Of a stretch of 64,000 nucleotides of DNA, positions 47,430-60,435 are shown piece by piece. Each line of letters starts with the position of its first letter. Position 1 is the stretch's first letter. Origin of the DNA: Dermanyssus gallinae (taxonomy: Eukaryota; Arthropoda; Arachnida; Mesostigmata; Dermanyssidae); the NCBI GenBank assembly GCA_003439945.1, contig QVRM01000318.1:1-64000 (forward strand), in the 5' to 3' direction. The notes under the pieces were generated by a model. That model worked only from the letters and a program-made list of their open reading frames with translations, made no database searches and had not been told where the DNA came from. The position numbers and the translations under genes are program-made.

Positions 47430-48906
47430 CGCGCATACATGCGGTCTCTGATTTGCCGCCTGATTCGCTGCGCCACTTTTTGCGCCCAACCCACAACGCC
47501 ATCACCTCCACCGGCTAACGTCTGAACGAATCTCGAATGCCCAGACCAACAACCCAAACGGCCGAACGGCATTGGAGAACAGCTTGCATATATATGTACA
47601 GAGAAGATCAATAGAAGATCATCAGCATCATCATCATCATCATGCAACATCACCCCCTCATCGACACTGTGGCGGCTTGCGAGTCGAGTTCTCTGAGACC
47701 GAGACCGTTCTACGACCGACCGACCACACAGTCGGCACACACAATGTTACGCTGACCACTCGTTATGTGGTAAACTTGTGGCGGTTGTAATAAGTAAATG
47801 TTCAGAAATCCTACCACTGCAACCACCACTACTACTACTACTACTACATTGGCGTTTTATCAAACCAACGTCGATAATGATGATGATGACGATAATGTGG
47901 TGGTGGTGGTGGTGTTGACTGCGTTGTTACAGTTGTTTGCCGGGTTGCTTTGTTTGCTAATCGGGCTAACCGTCCGGCCGCACCAGACGCTGCCCGAAAA
48001 AGCAGACTCACAGAACACACACGAGGAGGAAGAGGAGGAAGAGGAGGACACGAGTTCGTGTTCATCATTGAATGACCAAAGAGAAGAGACGACAAATTGC
48101 AACACATGTATCACGGCGGGACGGAACACATACGAACGTCGAAGTGTTGACGTTTCCTGGACTGTTGACAGTGGCATCCGCTGGTATCGCTCGACACCGC
48201 GTGGCATACGATGTCGTTCACGTCAGAGCTACAGGCCGAGCGTGAAACGTCATCGTCGAAGGTCGTCATCACGGATTGCCCACGAGGAAAGCGTCGTCGT
48301 CGTCGTCGTCGTCCTTTCGTCTCGTTTCGAGATAGATGTACAGCTGTAACTATACAGGCAGGAGACGCTCGTTCTCTCTTCACGTGGATCTTGAGCATAG
48401 AGCGTGAAGTGCCCGCCGCAAGAGGGCGCCTAGCCCCCTGGCTCGCGCGGGACTTTTTCATCTCAGTTGTTCCGGCACAGACCGCCGAGCGTGTTTGTTC
48501 TGTGGTCGGTGCTTCACGGAATCAGAAACGGATCATCATCATCATCGTCAGCATCATCATTAACAACCACATCATCATCATCATCATCATTATCAGCATC
48601 ATCAACAACAACCGCATCAACATCATCATTATCAGCATCAGAGCGCGATAACCGCACCCGTCTACCTGTCTATGCGTTTACTCGGGTTCTTCATCTTCTG
48701 CTTGCAGCGTCCTCCCGATGGACACGTCTTCCCTCTCCGAAGATCATCATAGACCCGGTTGCTCTCACATAGACAGGGGGGGGGGGGGAGCGGTGATTGT
48801 GACCCCACGACCACGATAACGCGGTCACACATCGGGGTGCTTTGCTTCCCTGCATTGGATGACATTTTTTATTACACACTGACATATATACATTAATAGT
48901 GATACA

Positions 48907-48945
<39 letters not shown>

Positions 48946-49076
48946 CTTTTTGAGAATGGAAACAATGACCCACGGAGTACTTGCCTCAACAGGGTTTGCT
49001 TTGTCTTTTTGCTGTCCTGCGCGTCACCTAGCACTAGCACAGGACCGATGAGTGAATTCACTTGACCATTTGCAAT

Positions 49077-49137
49077 TTATATATATATATATATATTTAT
49101 ATATATGTATGTATATATATATAATATATATGTATAT

Positions 49138-49186
<49 letters not shown>
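49077..49186. repeat. (TA)n compound microsatellite
   Basis: TA repeats with TGTA and TTTA interruptions, about 110 bp. Confidence 0.9.
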
Positions 49187-49338
49187 TATACATACCTTGT
49201 ATATAGCGTACTAGATTGTGAGCCTTAGAAAAATGATAGGGGACACATATATGAGGCAGCATGTTCTTTATTGCATAACCCAAAGGCATATTAATCATAT
49301 TTGTTTTTTCCTGCCGGAAGGACAAACCCGAACTCTCA

Positions 49339-49385
<47 letters not shown>

Positions 49386-49884
49386 TATACAAGCGTACTT
49401 GTACATATACATATGCATACATTCGTGCGTATATATGTACAGTCGTTAGACTAGCGCGAACGTAGCACAGTAACGGCATTGTACAGAGACGCCTCTTGTG
49501 CGAGACGTTGTAAGTAAGCCGGCGACCAGCGAGAGGAGAGTCAGAATGTCATTTATGCAGCACTTAGGAGTAGCAGGCTCCTTTGAGGCAAGGAGCAAGC
49601 CGTTTGACGACAAATGATCGATCGCCACAGTAGAAGTAGAAGAGCGTAGTAGTAGTAGTATTCGTAGCTGTAAGCACTAGTAACACACTTAGAAATGCGA
49701 TGAGTAAAAGGTAGACCAAAACACAAGATAGACCGGAAGACGGCACAGACCGAAAGACGCCCACAACGGCCATCTCATGGTAATAGTAATAATAATAATA
49801 ATCAATGAGTGGGTTACCAGCAGCGCCTCTCTGTCGACATCTCACGGATAGATGCATAGATGATGAACGGGCCGCTTGATACAT

Positions 49885-49919
<35 letters not shown>

Positions 49920-50728
49920 ACGAGGAGGGATTCGTTCGTTGATCAAAGCGAGCCAGGCGAGAAATCTGCTCTGTATCTGCATCTCTCTCTACACCCGTTA
50001 TCTCTCTCTCCCATCTTTCTTACTTGATCTCCATCCTTATCTGTTTACCTATATTTCATGTCACAATTTCTAGTTAATTATTGGTTGTCGGTAAATTAAT
50101 TCGTGATCAAGACGTGAATACAGGGCTAAATCGAGTAAAGACGGGGGGGGGGAGGGATGGGTCATCTTGATGACATGATTTATGTCATCCTGAACTGAAC
50201 CCATTTGAGTAATTGAATCATTGGGCAGTTGTTGTTGTCGTTGTTGTTCGAATCAGCTATATGCACAGTAGCGACGCTATACTGCGACTACCCCCCCAAT
50301 TAGATTTACCCCCCGTGACCATTGTTACTCTACGCTACTACTGCTCCACCGCTATTACTGTCACAACTGCTGCGAGTTCGCTGCTGGTCGACGGCGATCC
50401 CACTCACAGCGCAACCCCCACAACAACAACAACGACAACAACAACCCCCCTGCCCCGCCCCCATCTCCGCCTACCCCGGCCGTGCCTGCACAGCGAACTG
50501 TGGGTCGTCTCCAGTGGATTCCTATAGTCGTGAAGCGTTGTGATCGATGCGGTCGAGCCGGCCGGCCGCCGATGACGATGCATACCTATACCCCACTTAT
50601 ACGCAGATATACATGGACAGACAGTTCAGGACAGTCGAACGGAAACAACTATGCAGGCTGCTATTATGCAGAAAGGACACTCGGCCAGCCGAGTGACGTG
50701 GGTAAATGTACAGATCGGATGTACGATT

Positions 50729-50758
50729 GTTGTGTGTGTGTGTGTGTGTGTGTGTGTG
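50729..50758. repeat. (GT)n microsatellite
   Basis: About 14 GT units; alternating purine-pyrimidine and able to adopt Z-DNA. Confidence 0.9.
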
Positions 50759-50955
50759 GGCGTATGTAGGGGAAATAAATCCTTCCCGCCCTCTATCATC
50801 ATCATCATCTCTCACGTCTGCTGTTGGCTCGCTTGTCCGTGTGCGTGGTGGCTTCTCTATCTCTCGTTTCGAGTCTTGGCTCTTGCCGATGCCTCCTCGT
50901 CATCGACAGTCTTCGACCGAGCAGCAGCGAACTCCACTGGTACAAACAAACACGT

Positions 50956-51001
<46 letters not shown>

Positions 51002-52818
51002 CACAGAATGAGAAAAAGCGAGTGCAAGATGAAGAATTGACGACGCAACGACGAAAGGCACACACAATAGAGTAGAGATATCGGACACCGCTGAAGTGAT
51101 GATGTTTCTTTGCTGTGCTGTGATGATGACGACGACGACAACGATGGTGATGACGATGACCATGATGCTTGCTGTGTGCAGATATCAGCTGTGCGCAAAA
51201 TGCATACGTTTTGAAGTCAGACGACAGACAGACAGACAGACAGATAACCAATCATAGCGACAATTAGAGAGTAAGGCACCACATTGTTGTATACTGCTGA
51301 TTGATCAGGGGAAGCGTGGCAACGCCGGCAAGCTGCGCTCGTTTAGGCTCGTTGCCTTTTATCGGGGGGGGGGGCTTTATCAGACGGAACAGGAGAGCCG
51401 TGCGTAGGCAGGGACAAAGGGACACGGAAACAAGAAGAAGAAGGGTGAGGGCTTTTGAGACGTGGAGCTTGTTGAACTTCTCTCCACAGAGTAAAGCCAA
51501 ACACCAATTTCTCGACATAGATAGATAAATAGATAGATAGCTAGCTAGATAACGGCTGTCATGGCAGAAACGTCAATCGTCAGAAGACGACAACGACGAC
51601 AACGACGACGTCGACAACGGCGATGGACTGGAAATACAGAACTAACAGACACGCCGCCCATATCGCTGTTTTCTTTATTTTTTTGTTCAATTTTAGTTTT
51701 GTTTCATCTTAACAACAGAATGATTGTTGTGTGTGTGTGTGTTCGGAAACACGAGCACGACTACCTACTTTTATCATTTTGCCCCGCCAGTAAGAAGCCA
51801 AATGTATTTATTTTCAATAATATATATATATATACATACACAATTATATAAACATCAATAGTTGGTAATATGTCGTTGTGTTTATTTTCGTTTGTCCTGA
51901 TTCAAGAATGCACATTGGTTTTGGTGCTTTTACACGTTCCGTTCAAGTATTTCGCTTACTTTTCTACATCCGAATATATACTGCCACTTTTCAGTTCTAG
52001 CCTTGGACCTACACCAGCACACCTTCATAGAGGACACTTAGATTGGATATATATATATATATATATATAGACGGTGATAGTGGCTGATATAACGTGAATC
52101 ACTCCTGTGAATATCGTGCTCATCCAAGCGTCCTCTGGTTCTGCAACTTGTCGCCCAACACAAACGTCTGCAAATGGCAAGCGTCATCTACTCGAAGTGT
52201 TCCGTCTGTTATTCCTCAGATGCATCATACCCATTGTTCTATACAGAAGAAAAACACACACACACACACTAACACCACAATATATCGATGAAATTGCGGC
52301 GCCAGAGGGGAGACTAATGACTTCGTCTCTCCAGGTTCTCTCTCATCGTTGTCAACACTTGTGTTTATATATGTATAAATATATATATATATATATATAT
52401 AGGTGTGTACTATATATATATTTATATATATCAGTGACACGATATGTCACCATTCCTGGCCTGCAGCAGCATGTCCACAACGGCGACCTCCGAATAGCGG
52501 TGAAAATGACAACCAAAAGCACAGCGCCTTATCTGAAACGCCTGGCCGGCCGTTTGCGCGCTGGCCTACAAGCGTTGTTTGGAGTTTTTTCTGCAGATGC
52601 TGGTAACGATGATGTGCATACTACTACTACTACTACTACCGATCTACCTGTCACCGCTGCCGCCTATACGAAATATTGCAGCGTCGATGTGTTTGCACTC
52701 GCAGTGTTGCTCGGTCTTGCATCGACTGAGCAGCAAAGACAACATACGCGCCTCTTTCCGTTTTATTGTATGCTTCCACCGGGAGCTGCACCGGCGCGGC
52801 CTCTATCTCTTGATACAA

Positions 52819-52819
52819 G

Positions 52820-52867
<48 letters not shown>

Positions 52868-52868
52868 G

Positions 52869-52899
<31 letters not shown>
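52819..52899. repeat. (TA)n with TATG units
   Basis: TA run, then four TATATG units, then a TA run. Confidence 0.95.
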
Positions 52900-53235
52900 G
52901 GAAGAAAACTAGGGTCATATCATTGCTGGTGGAACGAAAACAGAACGAAAAGCGGCTTATATGCAAATTTGTGAGTTACCGAACGCTGTACGGTGAACCC
53001 AGAGTCGCCGGGTGGAAAGGGGGGGGCGGGGGAGTAGGGTGCGGAGATAGGTGGCGGGATGGTGGAAGTGTACCGCTTTTGTATAAAAGGGTGTAAGCCT
53101 TCTGCAACAAAAATATCACTAGCATTGACTGAAAGTTGGGAAATTATAGCTGGGGAGTATTGTTTGATTTATCATCGAATATGATCCTATTATACTAGGT
53201 ACTATTGAAATGTGAACGGACCGATCAAGAACATC

Positions 53236-53236
<1 letters not shown>

Positions 53237-53279
<43 letters not shown>

Positions 53280-53280
53280 T

Positions 53281-53354
<74 letters not shown>
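53237..53354. repeat. (TA)n microsatellite, longest tract
   Basis: About 118 bp of TA repeat with a few GTA, TTA and ACA interruptions. Confidence 0.95.
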
Positions 53355-53356
<2 letters not shown>

Positions 53357-54238
53357 AACCTGAACATCATTGTGAAACTCTTCTTCTCGACTGACGGCTC
53401 CAAATGTGCACCTCATTGCCGCCTATCTAGTAACGTATCGACAGTTCCCTATCGAGTCGATGGGAGTAAGCCGCTCGATGCGGTCACAGAAGTGTGGTTC
53501 ATACGTTGATACGGCGGTTCAGGTAAGCGGTACGGTGGGCTCCCGCCGACATGCGAACATCCCGACATGTAAATCATAGGCAAACAGAATTCAGAGACCA
53601 GGCGAGAGGCTCACTCAGGCAGGCAGACATACAGACAGACTGTAAATGGTGCCTGGCTCTGACGTAGCTAGAAGACGTTCGTCGGACGCGAGCCGAGCTT
53701 AAAGACAATGCTTTGCTTGTCATCTATTGCAGGGCACTCTGTTGCTATTTTATAGGTGGCAACGGATTTTTTTACGAACATTCGGCAAGTTAAGCGAATG
53801 GGCATTTCTCTTCTGGCAAACCTGGCAGCCACCGATCCCGAAAGACGAACAGACGTTTCATTTGTTGTTACCGTGGCTGGCTGGCTGGCTGTTTAAACGC
53901 GTTGCGGCCTACCGAGCGTGTAGTAAAACTATATATACCTATTATGCGTACACATATTAACGTGTGCGTCCGCGTGAACAATAGAATCAGGAAGAGAGAT
54001 ATGTATGTATGTACACATGCAACACATACATTCATTCTAGAATTTGTTTAATGCTCGTACATATACATATAAACTCTACGTTTCCAACTAAACGTCATTG
54101 AGGTGGTATCAAAGCGTACTAATAGTTACTAGCATTTAGCCAGTTCATAGCGCCACTGAGCTCGTTGCGGTCATCATAATGATATGATACTCAACTGATA
54201 ATGAAGAGTATGTATGGTTAAAATTTTAACGATACCGC

Positions 54239-54242
<4 letters not shown>

Positions 54243-54290
<48 letters not shown>
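54243..54290. repeat. (TA)n microsatellite
   Basis: Pure TA repeat. Two further TA tracts follow within 320 bp (54423-54456 and 54527-54559). Confidence 0.95.
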
Positions 54291-54292
<2 letters not shown>

Positions 54293-54418
54293 TGCCGACA
54301 CTATTATAGGCAAGATCTAACTTATACTTGGTCTTGATATGGCAATATTGCTACTAGTTCGCATAAATATCCTATTTATTTATATGGTATATATTTACCT
54401 ATATGTACATAAACGTTT

Positions 54419-54458
<40 letters not shown>

Positions 54459-54523
54459 CACAGTTATTATTCTAACAATTGCTATTAGCATTACGATGTA
54501 CTTATTATCCAGCAATTGCGTGT

Positions 54524-54563
<40 letters not shown>

Positions 54564-56267
54564 ATTTATCTATAAATAGATGTGATTCGCCGGAAAGCAC
54601 TTGAAAGTGTACAAACCTCGATCACTGTTTCACTTGCACCGTCGTTTTGTTCATGTTGTTATCAGCTCAGACGGGAGCTTCTGAGCAACATGCAGGATCA
54701 TAATACTGTTATATTCGCTGTTTGCTAAATAGTTGTCTCCATTAACGTATTCATTGAGGCATTCGACATCAGTTTGTTGTCAGTTCTCCTAATAACATAC
54801 TGTTATAAATAACTACACAGCTACTAAGGGTCAAAGAAGGACTTGCGCGCAATTCGTTTCTGGTAACGTAACGGCTGATTTGCAGTGATGACTGAGTTGC
54901 CGCGATGGTCATAAGCCACATCCACAAAACATTTACAGCTACATATACACAAACAGGTGTTTCAGCTTCCAAACTTATATATATAACTATTGACTGAACT
55001 GCTAGATATGTAGCGTGGTATCTGTCGCACTGGCCTAAACGTGATGAAACCCCTGGGCTGCAAGCCATAGTTAGATATCTATCTGTATGTCTGGCTATTC
55101 GCCAGGTCGTACTTCTCGTTGCGACTGTACTCGTAGGCCGGACGCGGTAGGTAGTGACAACATTTGCGGGTTCTTAACTGCTGCCCCGAGAAGTGAATTT
55201 ATTGACATAATTTAGTACATTACCCCTGGGTCGAAAAACGTCGTCTTTTGCCGGTCGATCTCCTCTCTAAAAATTAACGGCTACTGCCTTTTTCCTCACT
55301 TCCTCAACTTTACCCACAATTTCGCTCACTTCCTCAACTTTCCCACAACTTCGCTCTCTTTTAATTTACAACGTCTCTGATTAGAAATACACGAACTCGC
55401 CATTCTCGTGTGCACTCTGTAGCTTTGTCCCAAGGCGCATTGTTTAATACTGTTTTTTTTTCGGGGTGTTGCCGGCTCCCTGCAGCACACTAGCAAAGTA
55501 CTATTTCAGTCACCCAGTTTTCACTGAGCACTACTGTTTTCTTTTCAATTTTGCCACTTGTGGGTTTCTCTTTCTTGTACGCCATTTGCATCACGTTCTT
55601 CACTATAATGGCAAAAGGCCTCAGTTCGTCTGTTCCCTAGTTCGTCTGTTAGCATTTTTACACCGTTCATTGCACCAGAACCTCCATTTTCGTTCGTGAC
55701 GCGGAAGCATTGCCCTTTTTAATCAGATTTGTCAGTTTACGCTCATATGGCTCTACTTGAATCTCCACTAGTCTTATATAGCTCTATTTGAATCTCCACT
55801 AGTGGACACACTTTCCAAACTTCCCTTATGAAGATCGCACTGCGCAGTTTTGTCCCTGTCCCCGGCCTACTGCTCTCTATGTGTGACACATGGGTGTGTG
55901 GCTTCTAAACGCCGCTCCTTTTCGAAATGGTGATTCTCTCCCAAAACTACCTACTAAGCTGCCATCATTTCAACGCTCATTAACGCTACTGCTAATAGGC
56001 TTTCCGCTATTTTTCTTCTTCTATTTCTCCAATTTCTGCTCTCGTAAATATTGAACCCCTCACTTAACCTGCCTCGTCCTTAACATGCATGTGCTAGTGC
56101 GTGATATCCGTAGAAGACCCCCCAAAAAGAAAGGTTTTATAGCCCCAAATTAAAGTTTTCACTAAAAATTCGCCAGTTCCACATCACTACCTTGATATTC
56201 TGTGTAAGCCCATCTGTGCGATTTCTTCCTTTTAAACAATGCCCTACACAGATCTATTTTCCGTACA

Positions 56268-56317
<50 letters not shown>

Positions 56318-56577
56318 GAGTATGTATTATTCCAAGATGATTCAAAGAAGAAATATAAAAGCACCTTCCCTCAAAGAAGGCACAACCAATTTAGTAACTT
56401 AATTCTAAAAACGCTGTGTAAGTCGTCGCATTCTTCTTATCCTTAAGTTTTTTTTCATATTCGACCCTTGTCTAAGCGTACGTAAACTACTTAAACTCTT
56501 TTAAATTATAGGAATTAATCGTCGCAACTTGCAATTATTGATTAGGATTCTCGTTTCGGATTCTCGCTACGGCCTGT

Positions 56578-56802
56578 CTTTTTTTTTAATGGATGGTTGG
56601 ATGGTAATGCGCCTTCTCTTTTTATTGAGACATCTGTGCTCCCCGTTTTGTTCTCGATCATGGTCAATTTTTAGTCCACTTCGGCATTTACCTTTTTTTG
56701 AATTGGAAACCATGAAAACCAATTTAGGAATGGCCGGTTTGGGTCTCGAACCCAGGCCTCCCGAATGCAAGGCAAGATCTTTTGCGACTAAGCCATCTTG
56801 CT
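56578..56802 (-). mobile_element. tRNA-derived SINE, family A, copy 3
   Basis: Minus strand. Head at 56802-56729 (GAGCAAGATGGCTTAGTCGC; B box GGGTTCGAGACCC), body matching the copies at 18381 and 25146 nearly base for base, and an A-rich tail shown as T9 at 56579-56587. The A box carries a T-to-C type change (TAGTCGC in place of TAGTGGC). Confidence 0.87.
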
Positions 56803-58205
56803 CGTTCTCTGTAACCTCAGCAATTCCGTCGCACAAATCTGCTGACACTGTTCTTTTTTTGAATAGGGTAATACGCCTTTCGAGGAGGCTGGTTATAATC
56901 AGCCGCTTCCCGTGGTTTAAATTTTATGCAGACGCGGAAATATTTATGCGGATGAATAAAACCGCAGAGCATGCGTATAAGTGCAGAGTCAAATTCAATA
57001 CGACAGTAACTCCGCCACGTAACATCCAAAGAATCCTAGGTTGTATAGGCATAGAGCGTTTACGATTCCCGTAGATTTATTTTTTATCAAATTTCTTTTC
57101 GTAAAAGCTTGTTTGTTGCTTCGAAAGCTATGGAAGTGGTCCCAGATAACACACACGCATCTTTAAAGGATAAATACGCAAATGCATTTTCAAAAAGATT
57201 TGTCCAAAGCTATAAGTCGGCCGTTAGGGTACATCAAACTCAGCGCTAGCCGCCCTAATTAAAATATGCGCTACTTTTAAGAGAAATTTCCAGAGTATGT
57301 TGCCGTGGATGATCCAAACACGAATAGGGAAGTTTGTATGCACCCGAATCAGTTTCTTCTTTTTAAGTTCTGACAACCACATGTTAAACGCCCGTAATGG
57401 ATTAAGATGCATGTGGCATGATAGCGTCTAAATGCACCCATCGCCATCGCGTTCTTGATATGGAACCTATATAGGCTTTCTCCGGCGGAGGTATGCAGCA
57501 CCAGAGCAATGACGACCACGTTCAACAAGCACAAGGGGCTAGAAATTGCAACTGTCCGCCTGTTAATCAAGGTTGCCACGGCAACGTGGCAACCTTGATT
57601 TTTTTGCATGCAGCCCCGTTTCGAAAGATGCGTTAGCCCCTTAGGCCATCGTCGTGGTGTATCTAAAAATGCAGTCGCGTTTATGTGAGAATAAGGACAC
57701 AAAGAAGATCCGATTCTATAATAAATATAAATATATATGTATATATACATTCTGAAAGGTGTATTACAAAATCGAAATAACAACAGCTGCAACAACACAA
57801 ACGCCCTCACCACCGCAACAACATCAACGGCAAACGATCGCAAACAACATTAACAACAACGTGTATATGACAGCGGCAACTCAGCCCATACAGTTAAGTT
57901 TATGAAGCTTTCAAAGAAGCCTGATTTTTTTTTAGCATATGCCTCATCATATAGGCTTTACATCAAGGTTGTAACGTTCTCAGGTCACGTTTAGATATAT
58001 GCGTTCATAAGATAGCTTTAAGACGAACGCCAGGCCCACCAGAACCTACCAGGTTAATGGCGTATTCTTAAATTTCACACATCATTAAGGTAATGTTGGT
58101 CGCGTGTAGAAAAGTTATATCTCTAGCGAGAAAATGCATTAACATACATATATAGGTAATCCATGAAAACAAGCTATATATGACAAAAAAGCACGTATGG
58201 TTACA

Positions 58206-58249
<44 letters not shown>
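56803..58249. other. Intergenic DNA with one strong hairpin
   Basis: Unique AT-rich DNA. Holds the hairpin at 57565-57600, a CAA-rich patch near 57776-57860 and (TA)n at 58207-58251. No gene seen. Confidence 0.6.
57565..57600. repeat. 16-bp perfect hairpin with GCAA loop, then T-run
   Basis: Arms 57565-57580 (AATCAAGGTTGCCACG) and 57585-57600 are exact complements around GCAA, a GNRA tetraloop, directly followed by a T run. It looks like an intrinsic terminator, but in a eukaryote that reading is not warranted; T runs can stop RNA polymerase III. Confidence 0.9.
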
Positions 58250-58252
<3 letters not shown>

Positions 58253-58830
58253 TATAAATAATGTGCACGAAAATGCTAAGATGGTGTCAAAGCCCAGTTT
58301 AGCCATACTAAAGCGGATGTAGGTTTTGTTAAAATAAGCATTTTTCCAAACGAATCGGGGGTTTTGTTTAGGTGTGATAGTGAAATAACTTTTTTTTGCA
58401 AAACGTGTGCAAAAATTGCCCACGATTGTCGGATCCCCATGAAGTGTAAGGGGCTGGTGTGCGGTATATATATATATATATATATATACCCGTACCGCAG
58501 CTTCGTTGAGTACAGGTGCTTTATCGTACTGGACCATGAACCACATCATCAATGCAATACTTCTGAAACACCTACAGCAGAACTTTCTTTCGAACACGCC
58601 AATATATCCTCCATCGAACAACTCGTTTTCTCGCAACAGCACATTTTGTGAAGTGATCTACCGACCAGACACATTGGTGCAACAAACACTTGTAATTACA
58701 CTGTCACACCTAAACAAGACATTTCCGCCTCTATATTCTATTAGAAATAATGCTTATTTTAACGAAATCGACATCACCCTCAAGCCAGGCCAAATTGCGC
58801 TTGAATATCCTGTAGGTATGCTTTCGCGCA
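58250..58830. mobile_element. Diverged relative of the fold-back element
   Basis: Left part (58262-58430) and right part (58625-58815) are partial reverse complements: GTTAAAATAAGCATT, and GTTTAGGTGTGA-AGTG with its complement. The right part shares blocks with the element at 34327-35411: CGCAACAGCACATTTTGTG exactly, and CAATTCCACATATTGCGCTTCAAATATTCCTG against CAAATTGCGCTTGAATATCCTG. A TA tract sits at its left end. It is an older copy or sister family with eroded arms and a (TA)n insertion inside (about 58465-58488). Confidence 0.7.
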
Positions 58831-58860
58831 CATGGTGTACATTTTTGAGACTATATATAT

Positions 58861-59160
58861 GTGGTGGCGTGGTCTAGGGGACTAGCGCACTAGTCATGGT
58901 TGTCATCTACTGGGGTGTCGCCGGTTCGATCCCAGTTGCTGATCAAATTTTCCTTGAGCGATGCTCATTGAGAATAGATGATAAACCATGCCGTTGAGAG
59001 TCAGCGGCCATGCTGCCACAAGGACAGTTGAGGAAACCCTAGATATTTTAACATGTCCGGCCCTTGGTGCATTGAAGATTTCAGGTTAACTTCCCAGCCC
59101 GTAGGGGACGGAGGATGGTCTAGAATTAAAAATAACCTCAATAAAAAAATGTTTCTAATT
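58861..59160 (+). mobile_element. tRNA-derived SINE, family B
   Basis: Head GGTGGCGTGGTCTAGGGGACT with A-box-like TGGTCTAGGGG (58870-58880) and perfect B box GGTTCGATCCC (58923-58933), spaced 42 bp apart as in a tRNA with a normal arm layout. An unrelated body follows (about 58945-59140) to an A/T-rich tail (CCTCAATAAAAAAATG) and a (TA)n tract. The body differs from family A, so it is a separate SINE family. Single copy in this window. Confidence 0.72.
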
Positions 59161-60353
59161 AAATATATATATATATATACATGTGCATGTATATTGTACA
59201 ATTAAGGAGCAAGGATAAGAATAATTGTGACTTGTTATCTACCTGCATCCATAGCCATTGTGGCGCAATCAACAGCCGCAATAGCAACAACAGAATAATA
59301 TAAAAAATAATTATATAATCTTCACGACCATGAGAATAGTGATTCGGTCAATATTGTCTGCGCATATGTGTATCTATATGCGTGCAGAATGCATCAAGCG
59401 AGCAATCGAGTCTAGAGAGCAACTTCAACACAACATATTAGTCGAAAAAATATAAAAGCATATATATATATATATATATATATATCTATATAATATATAA
59501 TATATATATATATATATATTAGAGAGAAGAGAGAGAGATACAGCAAAATTACGCAACGCGGGCAGCGATACAAAAGCGTTGAACTGAAATTTGCACACTC
59601 GACAATTTCTTAGACACTTTTGCTGTGAACATATTTTGTAGGGTCTGTAAGCCGATCAGTTATTTAGCATGAAGGCAGAGCTGACTGAGTGCTTACACAT
59701 ATGATATATTTCCATTTTTGCCTCATTCATCATTTCATTTGAAAACAGGTCGAAATTAACATTACTATTATCACCTTACTCTCGTACCATATAGGTATTC
59801 GACGGACTTCAAAGGGCTGTACTATTTATATCCAGTCCGTATATTTTTCAATACTATATTTTACATGGACAGCAAACGGCAGCAAAGCGTTGACTCGAAG
59901 AAATAAGTAGAAAATAAGCTCTAAAAAATTGGCAACGTGCTGTATATACAGACTCGTATGTATACGTACATGTGCATATCTAGTGAGAAAAGGACGTTTA
60001 GTGCAGATTGGCCTGCGTCCTGCTGGCACTTACCCAATCGTCTGTCGAACCCAATCGAAAACTTTAGCACCAGTCACACTTCGGGCCAGCCAAACCTTGT
60101 CCGGGCCTGCGGCCCAGCCCAGGGTGATCGGTCCAATTTTTATGCAAGAACAAATCAACTTTCGCAGGCCGTTGAGCAATCGACCTTGCTCTCAACGGAA
60201 GGAAGCGCTTCTCTCCAAACTCCGCATCCACCGTGGTTTCGTACTCGGCTTAGCAGCTGCTTTCTGGCTGTGCAAAACTTTCGTCAAAAGCCAATCAAAC
60301 AACTAAGCTAGGACGGACGATATCCAATCCGATGGCTTGAAATCAAAGCCATG

Positions 60354-60362
60354 CATATATAT

Positions 60363-60429
<67 letters not shown>

Positions 60430-60435
60430 TATATG
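60354..60435. repeat. (TA)n microsatellite
   Basis: About 80 bp of TA with two single-base slips. Confidence 0.95.

Larger units (their letters stand above)
47430..56577. other. 3' flank / intergenic, microsatellite-rich
   Basis: No gene recognised. Contains CAT/GAT and GTC blocks (about 47620-47645, 47820-47900, 48290-48310, 48530-48640) and (TA)n at 48909-48945, 49077-49186, 49339-49382, 50959-50997, 52046-52070, 52819-52899, 53237-53354, 54243-54290, 54423-54456, 54527-54559 and 56268-56318. There is (GT)n at about 50729-50758. The first part is presumably 3' UTR; I could not fix a poly(A) site. Confidence 0.6.

Noticed and set aside
52107..53096. 329-codon frame
   Set aside because: Crosses two TA microsatellites (Ile-Tyr runs) with no family resemblance and no splice context.
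57565..57606. Bacterial intrinsic terminator
   Set aside because: Structure fits, but the window is eukaryotic and no gene ends there; kept only as a hairpin.
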